Both the position numbers and the translations under genes were made by a program. DNA of 22,903 nucleotides from Cyanobacteria bacterium UBA3803 (GTDB lineage Bacteria > Cyanobacteriota > Vampirovibrionia > Gastranaerophilales > Gastranaerophilaceae): the NCBI GenBank assembly GCA_002369055.1, contig DFEL01000069.1, positions 1 to 22,903 on the forward strand, given 5' to 3'. Below, in pieces: positions 16,244 through 22,903 of this stretch (positions are counted from its first letter, which is position 1; each line of letters starts with the position of its first letter). The notes under the pieces were generated by a model. It was not told where the DNA came from. It saw nothing but the letters and a program-made list of their open reading frames with translations, and ran no database searches.

Positions 16244-17278
16244 TTATCTTTTAATCCTTGAAAAAACTTCTGCTTCAATGTCATCGTAAGATTTTGTAAA
16301 GAAATAAGCACAGGATGCAACCATTGCCGCATTATCGGTACAATATTTCATTTCGGGTGCATTAACTCTTATACCATCATTTTCAAGTGCAAACATTTTT
16401 CTTCTTATTTCGCTGTTTGCTGCAACTCCGCCTGCGATTACCGCTTGCTTATATCCTGTTTCTTTTAGTGCAAGTTTTACTTTTTTAATTAAAGTTGAAC
16501 TTACGCATTCTTGAAAAGATGCACAAATATCATTTATAGGTAGTTCTTTTCCGTCAAAAGATTTTACAAGTCGTAAAACAGCAGTTTTTAAACCGCTAAA
16601 GCTGAAATTATATCCGTCGACCTTGCCTTCAGGTAATTTAAATGCTTTAGGGTTTCCTTCTTTTGCAAGTTTATCAAGAGTTGCACCTCCAGGATATGCA
16701 AGTCCCATAAGTCTTGCAACCTTGTCATAGGCTTCACCAACTGCATCATCAATTGTTTCACCCATAATTTCAATATCTGAATTAGATTTGACGTTTAAAA
16801 TTTGAGTATGTCCTCCGCTTACCAAAAGAGCAATAAATGGAGGTTCAATATCAGTATTAATATAATTTCCGCTTATGTGTCCGTATAAGTGATTAATGCC
16901 AATGAAGGCTTTATCGTATATTAAAGCCATTGTTTTGGCAGCATTAAGTCCTACAAGCAGGCATCCTACAAGACCGGGTCCTGCCGTTCCTGCAAAGGCA
17001 TCGATTTGTTCAGGTTTTATATTTGCCTGTTCAAACGCTTCCATAATTACGGGATTAATACTTTCTAAATGTTCTCTTGCTGCAATTTCAGGTATAACAC
17101 CGCCATATTTGGCGTGTGTTTTTATTTGAGAAGCAACAACATTGGATAGTACTTCACGACCATTTTTTACAATAGCACAAGCAGTTTCATCACAACTTGA
17201 TTCAATTGCCATTATTAAGTTATCGGCACCTTCGCCGATTTGAACTTCTTTACCTGTAAAAAGCGATTTTTTTATCAT
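16244..17278 (-). CDS. tsaD: tRNA N6-threonylcarbamoyladenosine transferase
   Basis: The 344-aa catalytic subunit that transfers threonylcarbamoyl from TC-AMP to A37 of ANN-decoding tRNAs, with TsaB and TsaE. Signatures: I-E-S-S-C-D-E-T (25-32), metal ligands in H130-L-Y-G-H134, L-L-V-S-G-G-H-T-Q (151-159), G-E-A-Y-D-K-V-A-R-L-M-G-L-x-Y-P-G-G (181-198), F-S-F-S-G-L-K-T-A-V (225-234), G-G-V-A-A-N (283-288) and C-T-D315-N-A-A-M. The start is taken at 17278. The internal ATG at 17212 would cut into the first beta strand (N-L-I-M-A-I-E aligns with the usual M-x-x-L-G-I-E), and no TTG or GTG lies between. This gives an N-terminal extension of about 20 residues containing F-T-G-K. The longer reading from 17296 is created by the palindrome and rejected. 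No Shine-Dalgarno sequence is visible. Confidence 0.95.
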   Translation of the reverse strand: MIKKSLFTGKEVQIGEGADNLIMAIESSCDETACAIVKNGREVLSNVVASQIKTHAKYGGVIPEIAAREHLESINPVIMEAFEQANIKPEQIDAFAGTAGPGLVGCLLVGLNAAKTMALIYDKAFIGINHLYGHISGNYINTDIEPPFIALLVSGGHTQILNVKSNSDIEIMGETIDDAVGEAYDKVARLMGLAYPGGATLDKLAKEGNPKAFKLPEGKVDGYNFSFSGLKTAVLRLVKSFDGKELPINDICASFQECVSSTLIKKVKLALKETGYKQAVIAGGVAANSEIRRKMFALENDGIRVNAPEMKYCTDNAAMVASCAYFFTKSYDDIEAEVFSRIKR

Positions 17279-17302
17279 ATTTGTATTATAATACAAATAT
17301 GA
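17275..17302. promoter_or_regulatory. 28-bp perfect palindrome forming the tsaD/obgE divergent start region
   Basis: The 28 bases are a perfect inverted repeat centred at 17288.5 and hold the start codons of both tsaD (17278, minus) and obgE (17299, plus). A TATAAT occurs on each strand (plus 17287-17292; minus 17290-17285). With standard promoter geometry each would start transcription at, or within a base or so of, its own start codon, which would give leaderless mRNAs. No good -35 is visible on either side and neither gene has a Shine-Dalgarno sequence. It could also be an operator. Confidence 0.5.
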
Positions 17303-18576
17303 ATTTTATAGATAAGGCAAAAATAAGAGTTATTTCAGGTCGTGGCGGAAACGGTGCAGTTGCGTGGCGACGTGAAAAATTTGTTGATAAAGGCGGCCCT
17401 GCCGGTGGTGACGGAGGTCGAGGCGGCGATGTTTATCTTGTTGCAGATGAGGGCTTATCAACTCTTTTAGACTTTAAATATAAATCTGTTTTCAAAGCAC
17501 AAAGCGGTGAAAATGGTGGTATAAAAAATCGTTTCGGTAAAGGTGGAGAAGATTTAAGGATAAAAGTTCCTGCCGGTACTGTTGTTAAAGACCTAAAAAC
17601 AGGCAAAATAATTGGAGATTTGATAAATGACGGTCAAGAGTTGCTTGTTGCAAAAGGTGGTCGAGGCGGTAGAGGTAATGCAAGATTTTGTACGCCGCAA
17701 AAAAGAGCACCGCAATTTTGTGAACCGGGTGAACCTCCAATAGAAAGAGAGTTAGCTTTAGAATTAAAACTTATTGCTGATGTCGGTTTGTTAGGTATGC
17801 CAAATGCGGGAAAATCAACATTTATAAGTGCAATAAGTTCTGCAAGACCTAAAATTGCTGATTATCCTTTTACTACTTTAGTTCCAAATTTGGGTGTTGT
17901 TAGAAAACCAACTGGTGACGGGTATGTTGTTGCAGATATTCCGGGACTTATTGAAGGTGCATCTGAAGGTATTGGTTTAGGTTATGAATTTTTAAGGCAT
18001 GTTGAACGATGTCGTTTTCTTGTGCATATTGTTGATTTAACTCAAGAAAATCCTGTTGAAAATTATGAAAAAATAAATAACGAGTTGGCTAAATATTCTG
18101 AAAGACTTGCAAATTTATACCAGATAGTTGCACTTAACAAAATTGATGCAATAGACGAAGAAACTAAAAATAAATATTTTGAAGAATTTAAAAACAAAGC
18201 AGACGATTTATTTTTAATTTCTGCCGCAACACATGAAAATATCGAACCGCTTACATATTTTATGGCTCAAAAAGTTGATGAAATTGAAAAACCGGTATCT
18301 GATGTGGTTGTTGAAGAAGATACAGGTGCTTACGATAATGACGACAGTTCTTATGAAATTATTAAGGCTGCAAAGGATACTTATATTGTATCAGGCGGTA
18401 AAATAAAACGTCTGACGGGTGTAACAGATGACAGAAACAGACAACAAATTTTGCGATTACAAAATATCTTAAAAGGTATGGGTGTTTTTGACGAACTTCG
18501 ATTACAAGGAATAAAAGACGGAGATACCGTAATCATCGGGCATCTTGAGTTTGAATTTTATGATGACGAGTATTAA
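17299..18576 (+). CDS. obgE: Obg-family GTPase (ribosome assembly)
   Basis: A 425-aa Obg/CgtA GTPase that acts in 50S ribosome maturation and stress control. The N-terminal glycine-rich Obg fold spans residues 1-158 (G-G-P-A-G-G-D-G-G-R-G-G-D, K-G-G-R-G-G-R-G-N). The G domain has G1 G166-M-P-N-A-G-K-S173, switch region D-Y-P-F-T-T-L-x-P-N-L-G (188-199), G3 D213-I-P-G, G4 N280-K-I-D and G5 S-A-A (308-310). An OCT domain occupies about 350-420. The ATG at 17299 gives the canonical Obg N-terminus; the six extra residues from TTG 17281 are palindrome-derived. The last 44 bases overlap the converging GH105-like gene. It is unusually close to tsaD (20 bp between start codons), with no Shine-Dalgarno sequence. 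Confidence 0.97.
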   Translation: MNFIDKAKIRVISGRGGNGAVAWRREKFVDKGGPAGGDGGRGGDVYLVADEGLSTLLDFKYKSVFKAQSGENGGIKNRFGKGGEDLRIKVPAGTVVKDLKTGKIIGDLINDGQELLVAKGGRGGRGNARFCTPQKRAPQFCEPGEPPIERELALELKLIADVGLLGMPNAGKSTFISAISSARPKIADYPFTTLVPNLGVVRKPTGDGYVVADIPGLIEGASEGIGLGYEFLRHVERCRFLVHIVDLTQENPVENYEKINNELAKYSERLANLYQIVALNKIDAIDEETKNKYFEEFKNKADDLFLISAATHENIEPLTYFMAQKVDEIEKPVSDVVVEEDTGAYDNDDSSYEIIKAAKDTYIVSGGKIKRLTGVTDDRNRQQILRLQNILKGMGVFDELRLQGIKDGDTVIIGHLEFEFYDDEY

Positions 18577-19687
18577 ACTTTTTAGCTTCTAATGCTGCTA
18601 AAATCAATGGTGCAATGCCTTTGGCATCGTTTTCAACGTATGGATTAACGCTATATTCATCTTCAAGCATTTTAACACTTGAACTTAAATAAATATTTTT
18701 TAATTTGTTGTTTTTCAGATTTTTATTTACAATTCCGTTAAAGGTTTCAATTCCGTATGTACAATATTTTTCGCTTATATAACCGTTATTGCAAGCTTTG
18801 AGCATCGAATATGCCATCATTGCAGAACCTGATGTTTCAAGACGGTTATCTTTTAATTTTTTATTTTTTGGATTAACGACATTTGTCCACATTTTGCTTT
18901 TTTTATCACGGTATTTAAGCATATTGTCAAAAAACGGAACTAAATTTTTCTTTAAATCTTCTTTTTGTTTTCCTTCCGGAAAACGCTCAATTACTTCTAC
19001 CTGTGCCATTGCATACCAGCCAATTCCTCGAAGCCATGTTATTTTGTTTTGTTTTCCGTGATATGTGATACCGTGACTGTATAGTCCGTTATCTTTTTTT
19101 AAATGTTCGGTGTACCATTTTAGTTTTTCATACACAAAGTCAAAATCTTTGTGTTCTGCTAAAAATAAGAATGTCATAAATGTTCCGTCTGTTGCAACTG
19201 GAAACAATACCCATGCGTTATTATTTGTTTTATGAGCATAATTATTTCCCAGTTCTGCAATTTTAGGTTGAGATAAAAGTTGTTTATATACGTAATCAAT
19301 AGTTGGCTTATATTTTTTTTTATCAATATAATATAAGTTTAAAGCAGGTAAAACAGAATCAAGTTCACCTTTTTTATAAAATCTTACGTTACCGTTTGGC
19401 AGTATGTTGTCATTGTAATATTTTTCTACAAAGTCGTTATACAAAGTCGTTTTTAACAGTGCGTACATCATAAATCCGGTATAGTAGTTCCATTCTGTTG
19501 TTATATTTTCTCTGTCCCAAATTAAAACATTTTCCTTTTGACTTTGTTTTACAATATTTTCAGTAAAATTTTCAACACGTTTTATATTTTCTTCTGTTGA
19601 TTGCTCTCTATTGTTGTATAAAAAGAAAGATGATACGGATATTGTTAAAATTAAAAATAAGAATGCTATAAAAAGTTTAATTTTCAT
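18533..19687 (-). CDS. GH88/GH105-like unsaturated uronyl hydrolase, membrane-anchored or exported
   Basis: A 384-aa protein beginning with a hydrophobic signal/anchor helix (residues 4-24), followed by an alpha/alpha-barrel of the YteR/GH105 type. Matching blocks: N-Y-Y-T-G-F-M-M-Y-A-L (67-77); A-T-D167-G-T-F-M, where D167 aligns with the catalytic Asp of YteR; N-G-L-Y-S-H-G (200-206); W-L-R-G-I-G-W-Y-A-M-A-Q-V (218-230); E-T-S-G-S-A-M-M-A-Y (284-293); K-G-I-A-P-L-I-L-A-A-L-E. GH105 enzymes hydrate the double bond of unsaturated galacturonyl or glucuronyl residues left by polysaccharide lyases. No lyase is in this window, so it may trim self-made or host glycans. The start at 19687 lies 1 bp after the GT8 stop with GTGGA upstream; the longer reading overlaps GT8 and is rejected. 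The 3' end overlaps obgE. Confidence 0.8.
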   Translation of the reverse strand: MKIKLFIAFLFLILTISVSSFFLYNNREQSTEENIKRVENFTENIVKQSQKENVLIWDRENITTEWNYYTGFMMYALLKTTLYNDFVEKYYNDNILPNGNVRFYKKGELDSVLPALNLYYIDKKKYKPTIDYVYKQLLSQPKIAELGNNYAHKTNNNAWVLFPVATDGTFMTFLFLAEHKDFDFVYEKLKWYTEHLKKDNGLYSHGITYHGKQNKITWLRGIGWYAMAQVEVIERFPEGKQKEDLKKNLVPFFDNMLKYRDKKSKMWTNVVNPKNKKLKDNRLETSGSAMMAYSMLKACNNGYISEKYCTYGIETFNGIVNKNLKNNKLKNIYLSSSVKMLEDEYSVNPYVENDAKGIAPLILAALEAKKFNTRHHKIQTQDAR

Positions 19688-19688
19688 T

Positions 19689-20693
19689 TTATTCCACTTC
19701 TTGATATTTATATCCGTCGCTAACCCACTTTGGATTTTCCATTTTTGCGTATTTACGCCATTCAAAAGCGTATTGTAAATCTGTGTTATTATCATACCAA
19801 GGTTTTTCAGGGCCTGCGTAATGTACAATTACAGCAGCTTTTGCAAGTTCATCAATAGAATTTATATCATTTAAATAAGGTGAGTATACTCTTTTTAGTT
19901 CAAAATAATTAAAATCATCTTCTTGCAGTCGTGCGTAAAAATTATATATAGGACTTAATTTTATAATTTTTCTTACCGGTATTACTTGATTGAATGTGGT
20001 CTGTGTCATAAGTGCTTTTAATTTGTCTTTATTTTTTTTCACAATAAGTTTTTTTGTTATGTTATTTTTTCTCATCTTATCTAAATTAAGAAGCATAACA
20101 CCGCAATTATAGTCATAGTGCATTAAAATTTTTCTAAAAGGTATGTGGAGTACTGTTATATTTGGTGAATATTTTAATACTGCACCGAGATAATGATTTT
20201 TTAAATCAGTGTTATACAAATCGAGCAAATCGCCTCTTACTAAAATATCAGCGTCAAGATAGAGTATTTTGTCATAATTTTCAAATATTTTTGGCATAAG
20301 AAATTTAAATAAATCTGCTCTTGAAACCCTAACATTCAAAATTTCAAAGTAACCGAATGTAAGTTCTTCTATTGAAACAGGAATTGTTTTTATTGATACA
20401 TTTTTTTGTTCAAATTTTTTAAAGCTTTGTTGTTCTTTTTCTGACAAATCAACGCATAAAATATTTATGTCATATATTGAATTTGGATTTTTATTTTTAA
20501 TTGCGGAAAATATTGCTACATTAAGATATTTTAAATAATTTTTGTCGGTGGTAAAAACTATATGTGCAACCTTATTATTGTTTGCTTTTATCTCTTTGTT
20601 TTGATTTTGTTTAAAATAAAAATGTATACAAAATGCCGATATTATGCCTATTAAAACACATATTGAAACCGTAATTATAATATTTTTTTTCAT
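19689..20693 (-). CDS. GT8-family glycosyltransferase with N-terminal membrane anchor
   Basis: A 334-aa protein. A hydrophobic helix at about 4-26 with a positively charged start anchors it. The catalytic domain from residue 41 matches retaining GT8 enzymes: H-I-V-F-T-T-D-K-N-Y at the nucleotide site, the metal-binding D147-A-D149 in L-Y-L-D-A-D-I-L-V, Y-N-C-G-V-M-L-L-N-L, and H291-Y-A-G-P-E-K-P-W299. The usual D-Q-D-x-L-N block reads T-Q-T-T-F-N here, keeping the Q and N but losing the first Asp. GT8 members use UDP-glucose, UDP-galactose or related donors to build LPS or other glycans. The orientation of the single helix is uncertain. If the bulk is outside, no nucleotide sugar would be available, so a cytoplasmic face is more plausible. 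First gene of a two-gene operon with the GH105-like protein. Confidence 0.87.
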   Translation of the reverse strand: MKKNIIITVSICVLIGIISAFCIHFYFKQNQNKEIKANNNKVAHIVFTTDKNYLKYLNVAIFSAIKNKNPNSIYDINILCVDLSEKEQQSFKKFEQKNVSIKTIPVSIEELTFGYFEILNVRVSRADLFKFLMPKIFENYDKILYLDADILVRGDLLDLYNTDLKNHYLGAVLKYSPNITVLHIPFRKILMHYDYNCGVMLLNLDKMRKNNITKKLIVKKNKDKLKALMTQTTFNQVIPVRKIIKLSPIYNFYARLQEDDFNYFELKRVYSPYLNDINSIDELAKAAVIVHYAGPEKPWYDNNTDLQYAFEWRKYAKMENPKWVSDGYKYQEVE

Positions 20694-20730
20694 AACCCGC
20701 CAATTTTATTTTATGTTATATTTATGATTA

Positions 20731-20739
20731 TGCTATAAA
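20731..20739 (+). promoter_or_regulatory. candidate extended -10 for the MFS-like gene
   Basis: TG-C-TATAAA lies in the 56-bp divergent gap between GT8 and the transporter. Standard geometry would start RNA near 20746, only about four bases before ATG 20750. AAAGG (20737-20741) overlaps this element and has proper spacing for a ribosome-binding site. Only one of the two readings can be right unless transcription starts elsewhere. Confidence 0.35.
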
Positions 20740-20749
20740 GGTTTTATTG

Positions 20750-21937
20750 ATGTCAAATGTTTTGAAATTTAATAATAATGTTTTTCCTTTGTCGATATTG
20801 AATTTTGCATCATTTTTTCAGTATCAGCGATTTATAATGCCAATATCTTTTTTGTTTTATTTGCAAAATGGATTAAATTTTTCTGATTTTATATTATTTC
20901 AAAGTATTTTTAATGCTGTCTGTTTATTGGCAAAAATACCTATGGGGTACATAGGTGATATTTTTTCAAAAAAATATATACTGATCTTTTCATATATGTT
21001 GTTTATGCTAAGAGTTATTTTGTGGCTTTGTTTCAGCGGATTTTGGATAGTTCTTGCGGGAGAAGTTCTGTATGGATTGTTTAAGGCTTTATACCGAGGA
21101 AATGTTGATTCGTATATTTATGAATATTTAAAACAAAAAAAACTTGACAAAAGTATGATTTCAAATTATGGAAATTTGACATTTTGGACATCTGTCGGTT
21201 CTGCAATAAGTTGTGTTGCATGTGTTCTTTTGTTTAAGTTTTATAATTTTAAAATAATATTGCTTATAGAGCTTGTTTTTCAAATTATTTCTATAATACT
21301 ATTGTTTTTTATTCCTAATATAAAATCAGAAAAAAAATCTCAAATAGGAGTTTTGGAAAGTATTAAAACATTAATTACCAATAAAAAAGTTAATTTATAT
21401 GTTTATTATTCGGCTTTATTAAACGGCTTAACAAGCGTATTCGTATGGAATTTTCAACCTTTGTTGAAATTGTGTTCGGCAAATGTCTTGTTTTTCGGTG
21501 CAATAAACTTTATAAATCAAATATTAAGAGGTATGGGTGGAATTGTTGCAAAGAAAATTTGTAAGGTTTTGCAGCATAATAGTCTTATAAAAATAGAATA
21601 TTATGTTGTTGTCTTTTCTTTTCTGATATTGATAACGGCAATAAACTTAAAAAATATATATTTTACTGTATTTTCTTTAATTATAATAAGTTTTGGAATA
21701 CTGATGTTTGTTGTGTTTAATATTTTAACAATTTCAAAAATTCACGAAAGTATAGAAGATAAATATCGGGCAACATTATCCTCAACAAATACATTTTTCA
21801 GTGATTTTTCATCGTTTATATTGTTATTATTATTTAAAATAAGTTTTGATTGTTTCGGTTTAATTCCGACTATATTAATATTTTTGGCAGGTACACTATT
21901 CCTGCTCAGACCTGATAAATTCAATGAATTGATGTAA
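20750..21937 (+). CDS. MFS-like multipass transporter
   Basis: A 395-aa protein with about eleven to twelve hydrophobic helices. Between helices 2 and 3 is G-Y-I-G-D-I-F-S-K-K (about 65-74), which matches MFS motif A (G-x-x-x-D-R-x-G-R-R). The N-terminal half also holds G-L-F-K-A-L-Y-R-G-N-V-D-S-Y-I-Y-E-Y-L, similar to MFS members with a helix-4/5 region G-x-x-S-A-x-x-x-x. A central cytoplasmic loop lies at about 195-215. The ATG at 20750 is chosen over the TTG one codon earlier. The substrate is not recognisable. Flanked by glycan enzymes it may move a sugar or glycan precursor, but this is only context. Its last 42 bases overlap the converging epimerase gene. Confidence 0.75.
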   Translation: MSNVLKFNNNVFPLSILNFASFFQYQRFIMPISFLFYLQNGLNFSDFILFQSIFNAVCLLAKIPMGYIGDIFSKKYILIFSYMLFMLRVILWLCFSGFWIVLAGEVLYGLFKALYRGNVDSYIYEYLKQKKLDKSMISNYGNLTFWTSVGSAISCVACVLLFKFYNFKIILLIELVFQIISIILLFFIPNIKSEKKSQIGVLESIKTLITNKKVNLYVYYSALLNGLTSVFVWNFQPLLKLCSANVLFFGAINFINQILRGMGGIVAKKICKVLQHNSLIKIEYYVVVFSFLILITAINLKNIYFTVFSLIIISFGILMFVVFNILTISKIHESIEDKYRATLSSTNTFFSDFSSFILLLLFKISFDCFGLIPTILIFLAGTLFLLRPDKFNELM

Positions 21938-22849
21938 GCCTTGTTCAAATTTAGTTTTTGGTTGCCATTTTAAAAGTCTTTTTGCTTTTGATATATCAGA
22001 ATAAGTTTTGAATACATCTCCTTTTTGCATAGGCATATATTTAATTTTTGCATTTTTTTTAAGTTCTTTTTCAATAAGTGTAACCATATCCTTTAATAAA
22101 ATAGAGTTACCTGCTCCAAGATTTATAATTTCAAATTTTAAAGGATATTTTGTAGCTTCAATAATTCCGTTTACAGTGTCATCAATATACGTGTAATCTC
22201 TTGAAGTTGAACCATCTCCATATAATGTTATTTCTTTGTTATTCATTAAATTTTTTACAAATTTTGTTATGGCTAAATCAGGACGTTGTCTTTTTCCGTA
22301 AACCGTAAATAATCTTAGACAAATGGCATTTATGTCTGTTTTTTGAGTATATTCCCGTATGATTTTTTCGCATTCCAACTTTGTATTTGCGTAAGGTGAA
22401 ATCGGTGAAAGATTTTCTATATCTTCACTCAATTTTTCGTAATCAGCATTTCCATAAACAGACGAAGATGAGGTAAATATAAGTTTTTGAATATTATATT
22501 TGTTCATTAACTCAAGAATATTTTGTGTTCCGTTAATGTTTGTGGCAATATATTCTTCTTGTTTATCAAAAGAAGGTCTTACACCGGCTTTTGCCGCAAG
22601 ATGTATAACGCATTCAATATTGTGTTTTGAGAAAATGTTTTTAAGTTCTTTTTTATTTGTGATGTCAGTTTCGTAAAATTCAAATTTTTTGTTATTAATA
22701 AAATTCTTAAGGTTGTTTTGCTTTATTTCTTTTGGATAAAAAGCGTCAAAATTATCAATTCCGATAACGAAATTATCAGAATTAAGCAGTAATTTTTCAA
22801 CTAAATTTGAACCTATAAAACCTGCACAGCCTGTAACTAAAAATTTCAT
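21896..22849 (-). CDS. NAD-dependent nucleotide-sugar epimerase, UDP-glucuronate 4-epimerase-like
   Basis: A 317-aa extended short-chain dehydrogenase. The Rossmann dinucleotide motif is T6-G-C-A-G-F-I-G13, the substrate-side S-S-S-S-V-Y-G lies at 127-133, and the catalytic pair is Y153-A-N-T-K157. H-L-A-A-K-A-G-V-R-P-S (83-93) and N-I-N-G-T-Q-N-I-L-E are typical of the UDP-glucuronate 4-epimerase group. So is the late block Q-K-G-D-V-F-K-T-Y-S-D-I-S-K-A followed by L-L-K-W-Q-P-K-T. That enzyme interconverts UDP-GlcA and UDP-GalA for capsule, O-antigen or similar glycans. A UDP-glucose/GlcNAc 4-epimerase role is a possible alternative. It fits with GT8 and the uronyl hydrolase-like gene nearby. 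The start has no clear Shine-Dalgarno sequence. Length is normal. Confidence 0.9.
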   Translation of the reverse strand: MKFLVTGCAGFIGSNLVEKLLLNSDNFVIGIDNFDAFYPKEIKQNNLKNFINNKKFEFYETDITNKKELKNIFSKHNIECVIHLAAKAGVRPSFDKQEEYIATNINGTQNILELMNKYNIQKLIFTSSSSVYGNADYEKLSEDIENLSPISPYANTKLECEKIIREYTQKTDINAICLRLFTVYGKRQRPDLAITKFVKNLMNNKEITLYGDGSTSRDYTYIDDTVNGIIEATKYPLKFEIINLGAGNSILLKDMVTLIEKELKKNAKIKYMPMQKGDVFKTYSDISKAKRLLKWQPKTKFEQGLHQFIEFIRSEQE

Positions 22850-22881
22850 GAATTTATCTTATGACAAAAATATACTTCATG

Positions 22882-22903
22882 TAACATTTTCCATAAAATG
22901 TTA
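22882..22903. repeat. 9-bp inverted repeat at the window edge
   Basis: TAACATTTT (22882-22890), a CCAT loop, and AAAATGTTA (22895-22903) form a perfect 9-bp stem with only two G-C pairs. It lies about 33 bp upstream of the epimerase start. It could be an AT-rich terminator of a gene beyond the window or an operator; the far side is cut off by the window end. Confidence 0.45.

Noticed and set aside
17279..17298. Identical N-terminal peptides (M-Y-Y-N-T-N-M) on tsaD and obgE
   Set aside because: Both arise from reading through the palindrome from TTG on each strand; the conserved protein starts are at 17278 and 17299.
18580..18603. TTTTAGC/GCTAAAA hairpin past obgE as a terminator
   Set aside because: Only two G-C pairs, a 10-base loop, no T-tract, and it lies inside the GH105-like coding region.
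19688..19828. 47-residue N-terminal extension of the GH105-like protein
   Set aside because: It lies wholly over the GT8 coding end; ATG 19687 begins a proper hydrophobic signal/anchor and has an upstream GTGGA.
1..22903. tRNA genes, CRISPR repeats, insertion sequences or phage genes
   Set aside because: Looked for cloverleaf-like segments, regularly spaced direct repeats and transposase or integrase motifs; none seen.

Overview
The window is very AT-rich and reads with the standard bacterial code. It carries bacterial housekeeping genes (gatB, tsaD, obgE) next to lineage-specific proteins. The strong A/T bias, the Obg/TsaD/AsmA complement and the N-terminal F-T-G-K or F-K-G motifs in otherwise unrecognised proteins fit a host-associated Melainabacteria/Gastranaerophilales-type genome. 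That placement is an inference from general impression; no 16S or other phylogenetic marker search was possible. No tRNA, rRNA, CRISPR array, insertion sequence or phage gene is visible, and no gene-free gap exceeds about 180 bases.

Layout. (1) 1-369: 3' part of a HEPN-type nucleotidyltransferase substrate-binding protein. (2) 549-5736: a tight three-gene operon. It encodes two apparently related membrane-segment proteins of unknown function (340 and 790 aa) and a GH13 alpha-amylase-family enzyme with an unusual N-terminus, and it closes at a rho-independent terminator (5770-5800). (3) 5817-9197: two tandem, paralogous polytopic GT-C (GT39/ArnT-like) glycosyltransferases. (4) 9241-11764: gatB, then a GlmS-like sugar isomerase lacking the glutaminase domain. 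(5) 11907-12500: an unrecognised beta-rich 197-aa protein, separated by a bidirectional terminator from the converging minus-strand pair tsaD then AsmA-like (17278-12545). (6) 17299-18576: obgE, divergent from tsaD across a 28-bp perfect palindrome that contains both start codons and a TATAAT on each strand. (7) 18533-22849: a carbohydrate block. It holds a minus-strand GT8 glycosyltransferase to GH105-like hydrolase pair, a divergent MFS-like transporter, and a minus-strand UDP-glucuronate-4-epimerase-like enzyme.

How the genes fit together. The right third and the GT39 pair point to building, modifying and perhaps trimming surface glycans: a nucleotide-sugar epimerase, membrane-anchored GT8, membrane GT-C enzymes and an anchored unsaturated-uronyl hydrolase-like protein. 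The AsmA-like protein probably serves envelope lipid transport or assembly. The least explained part is the 549-5736 operon, which looks highly expressed by codon choice and joins two related unknown membrane-associated proteins with a glucan-type hydrolase that has no signal peptide.

Several longest-ORF starts are misleading. The 790-aa protein (TTG 1540), the GH105-like gene (19828), tsaD (17296) and obgE (17281) should start at 1573, 19687, 17278 and 17299 respectively.
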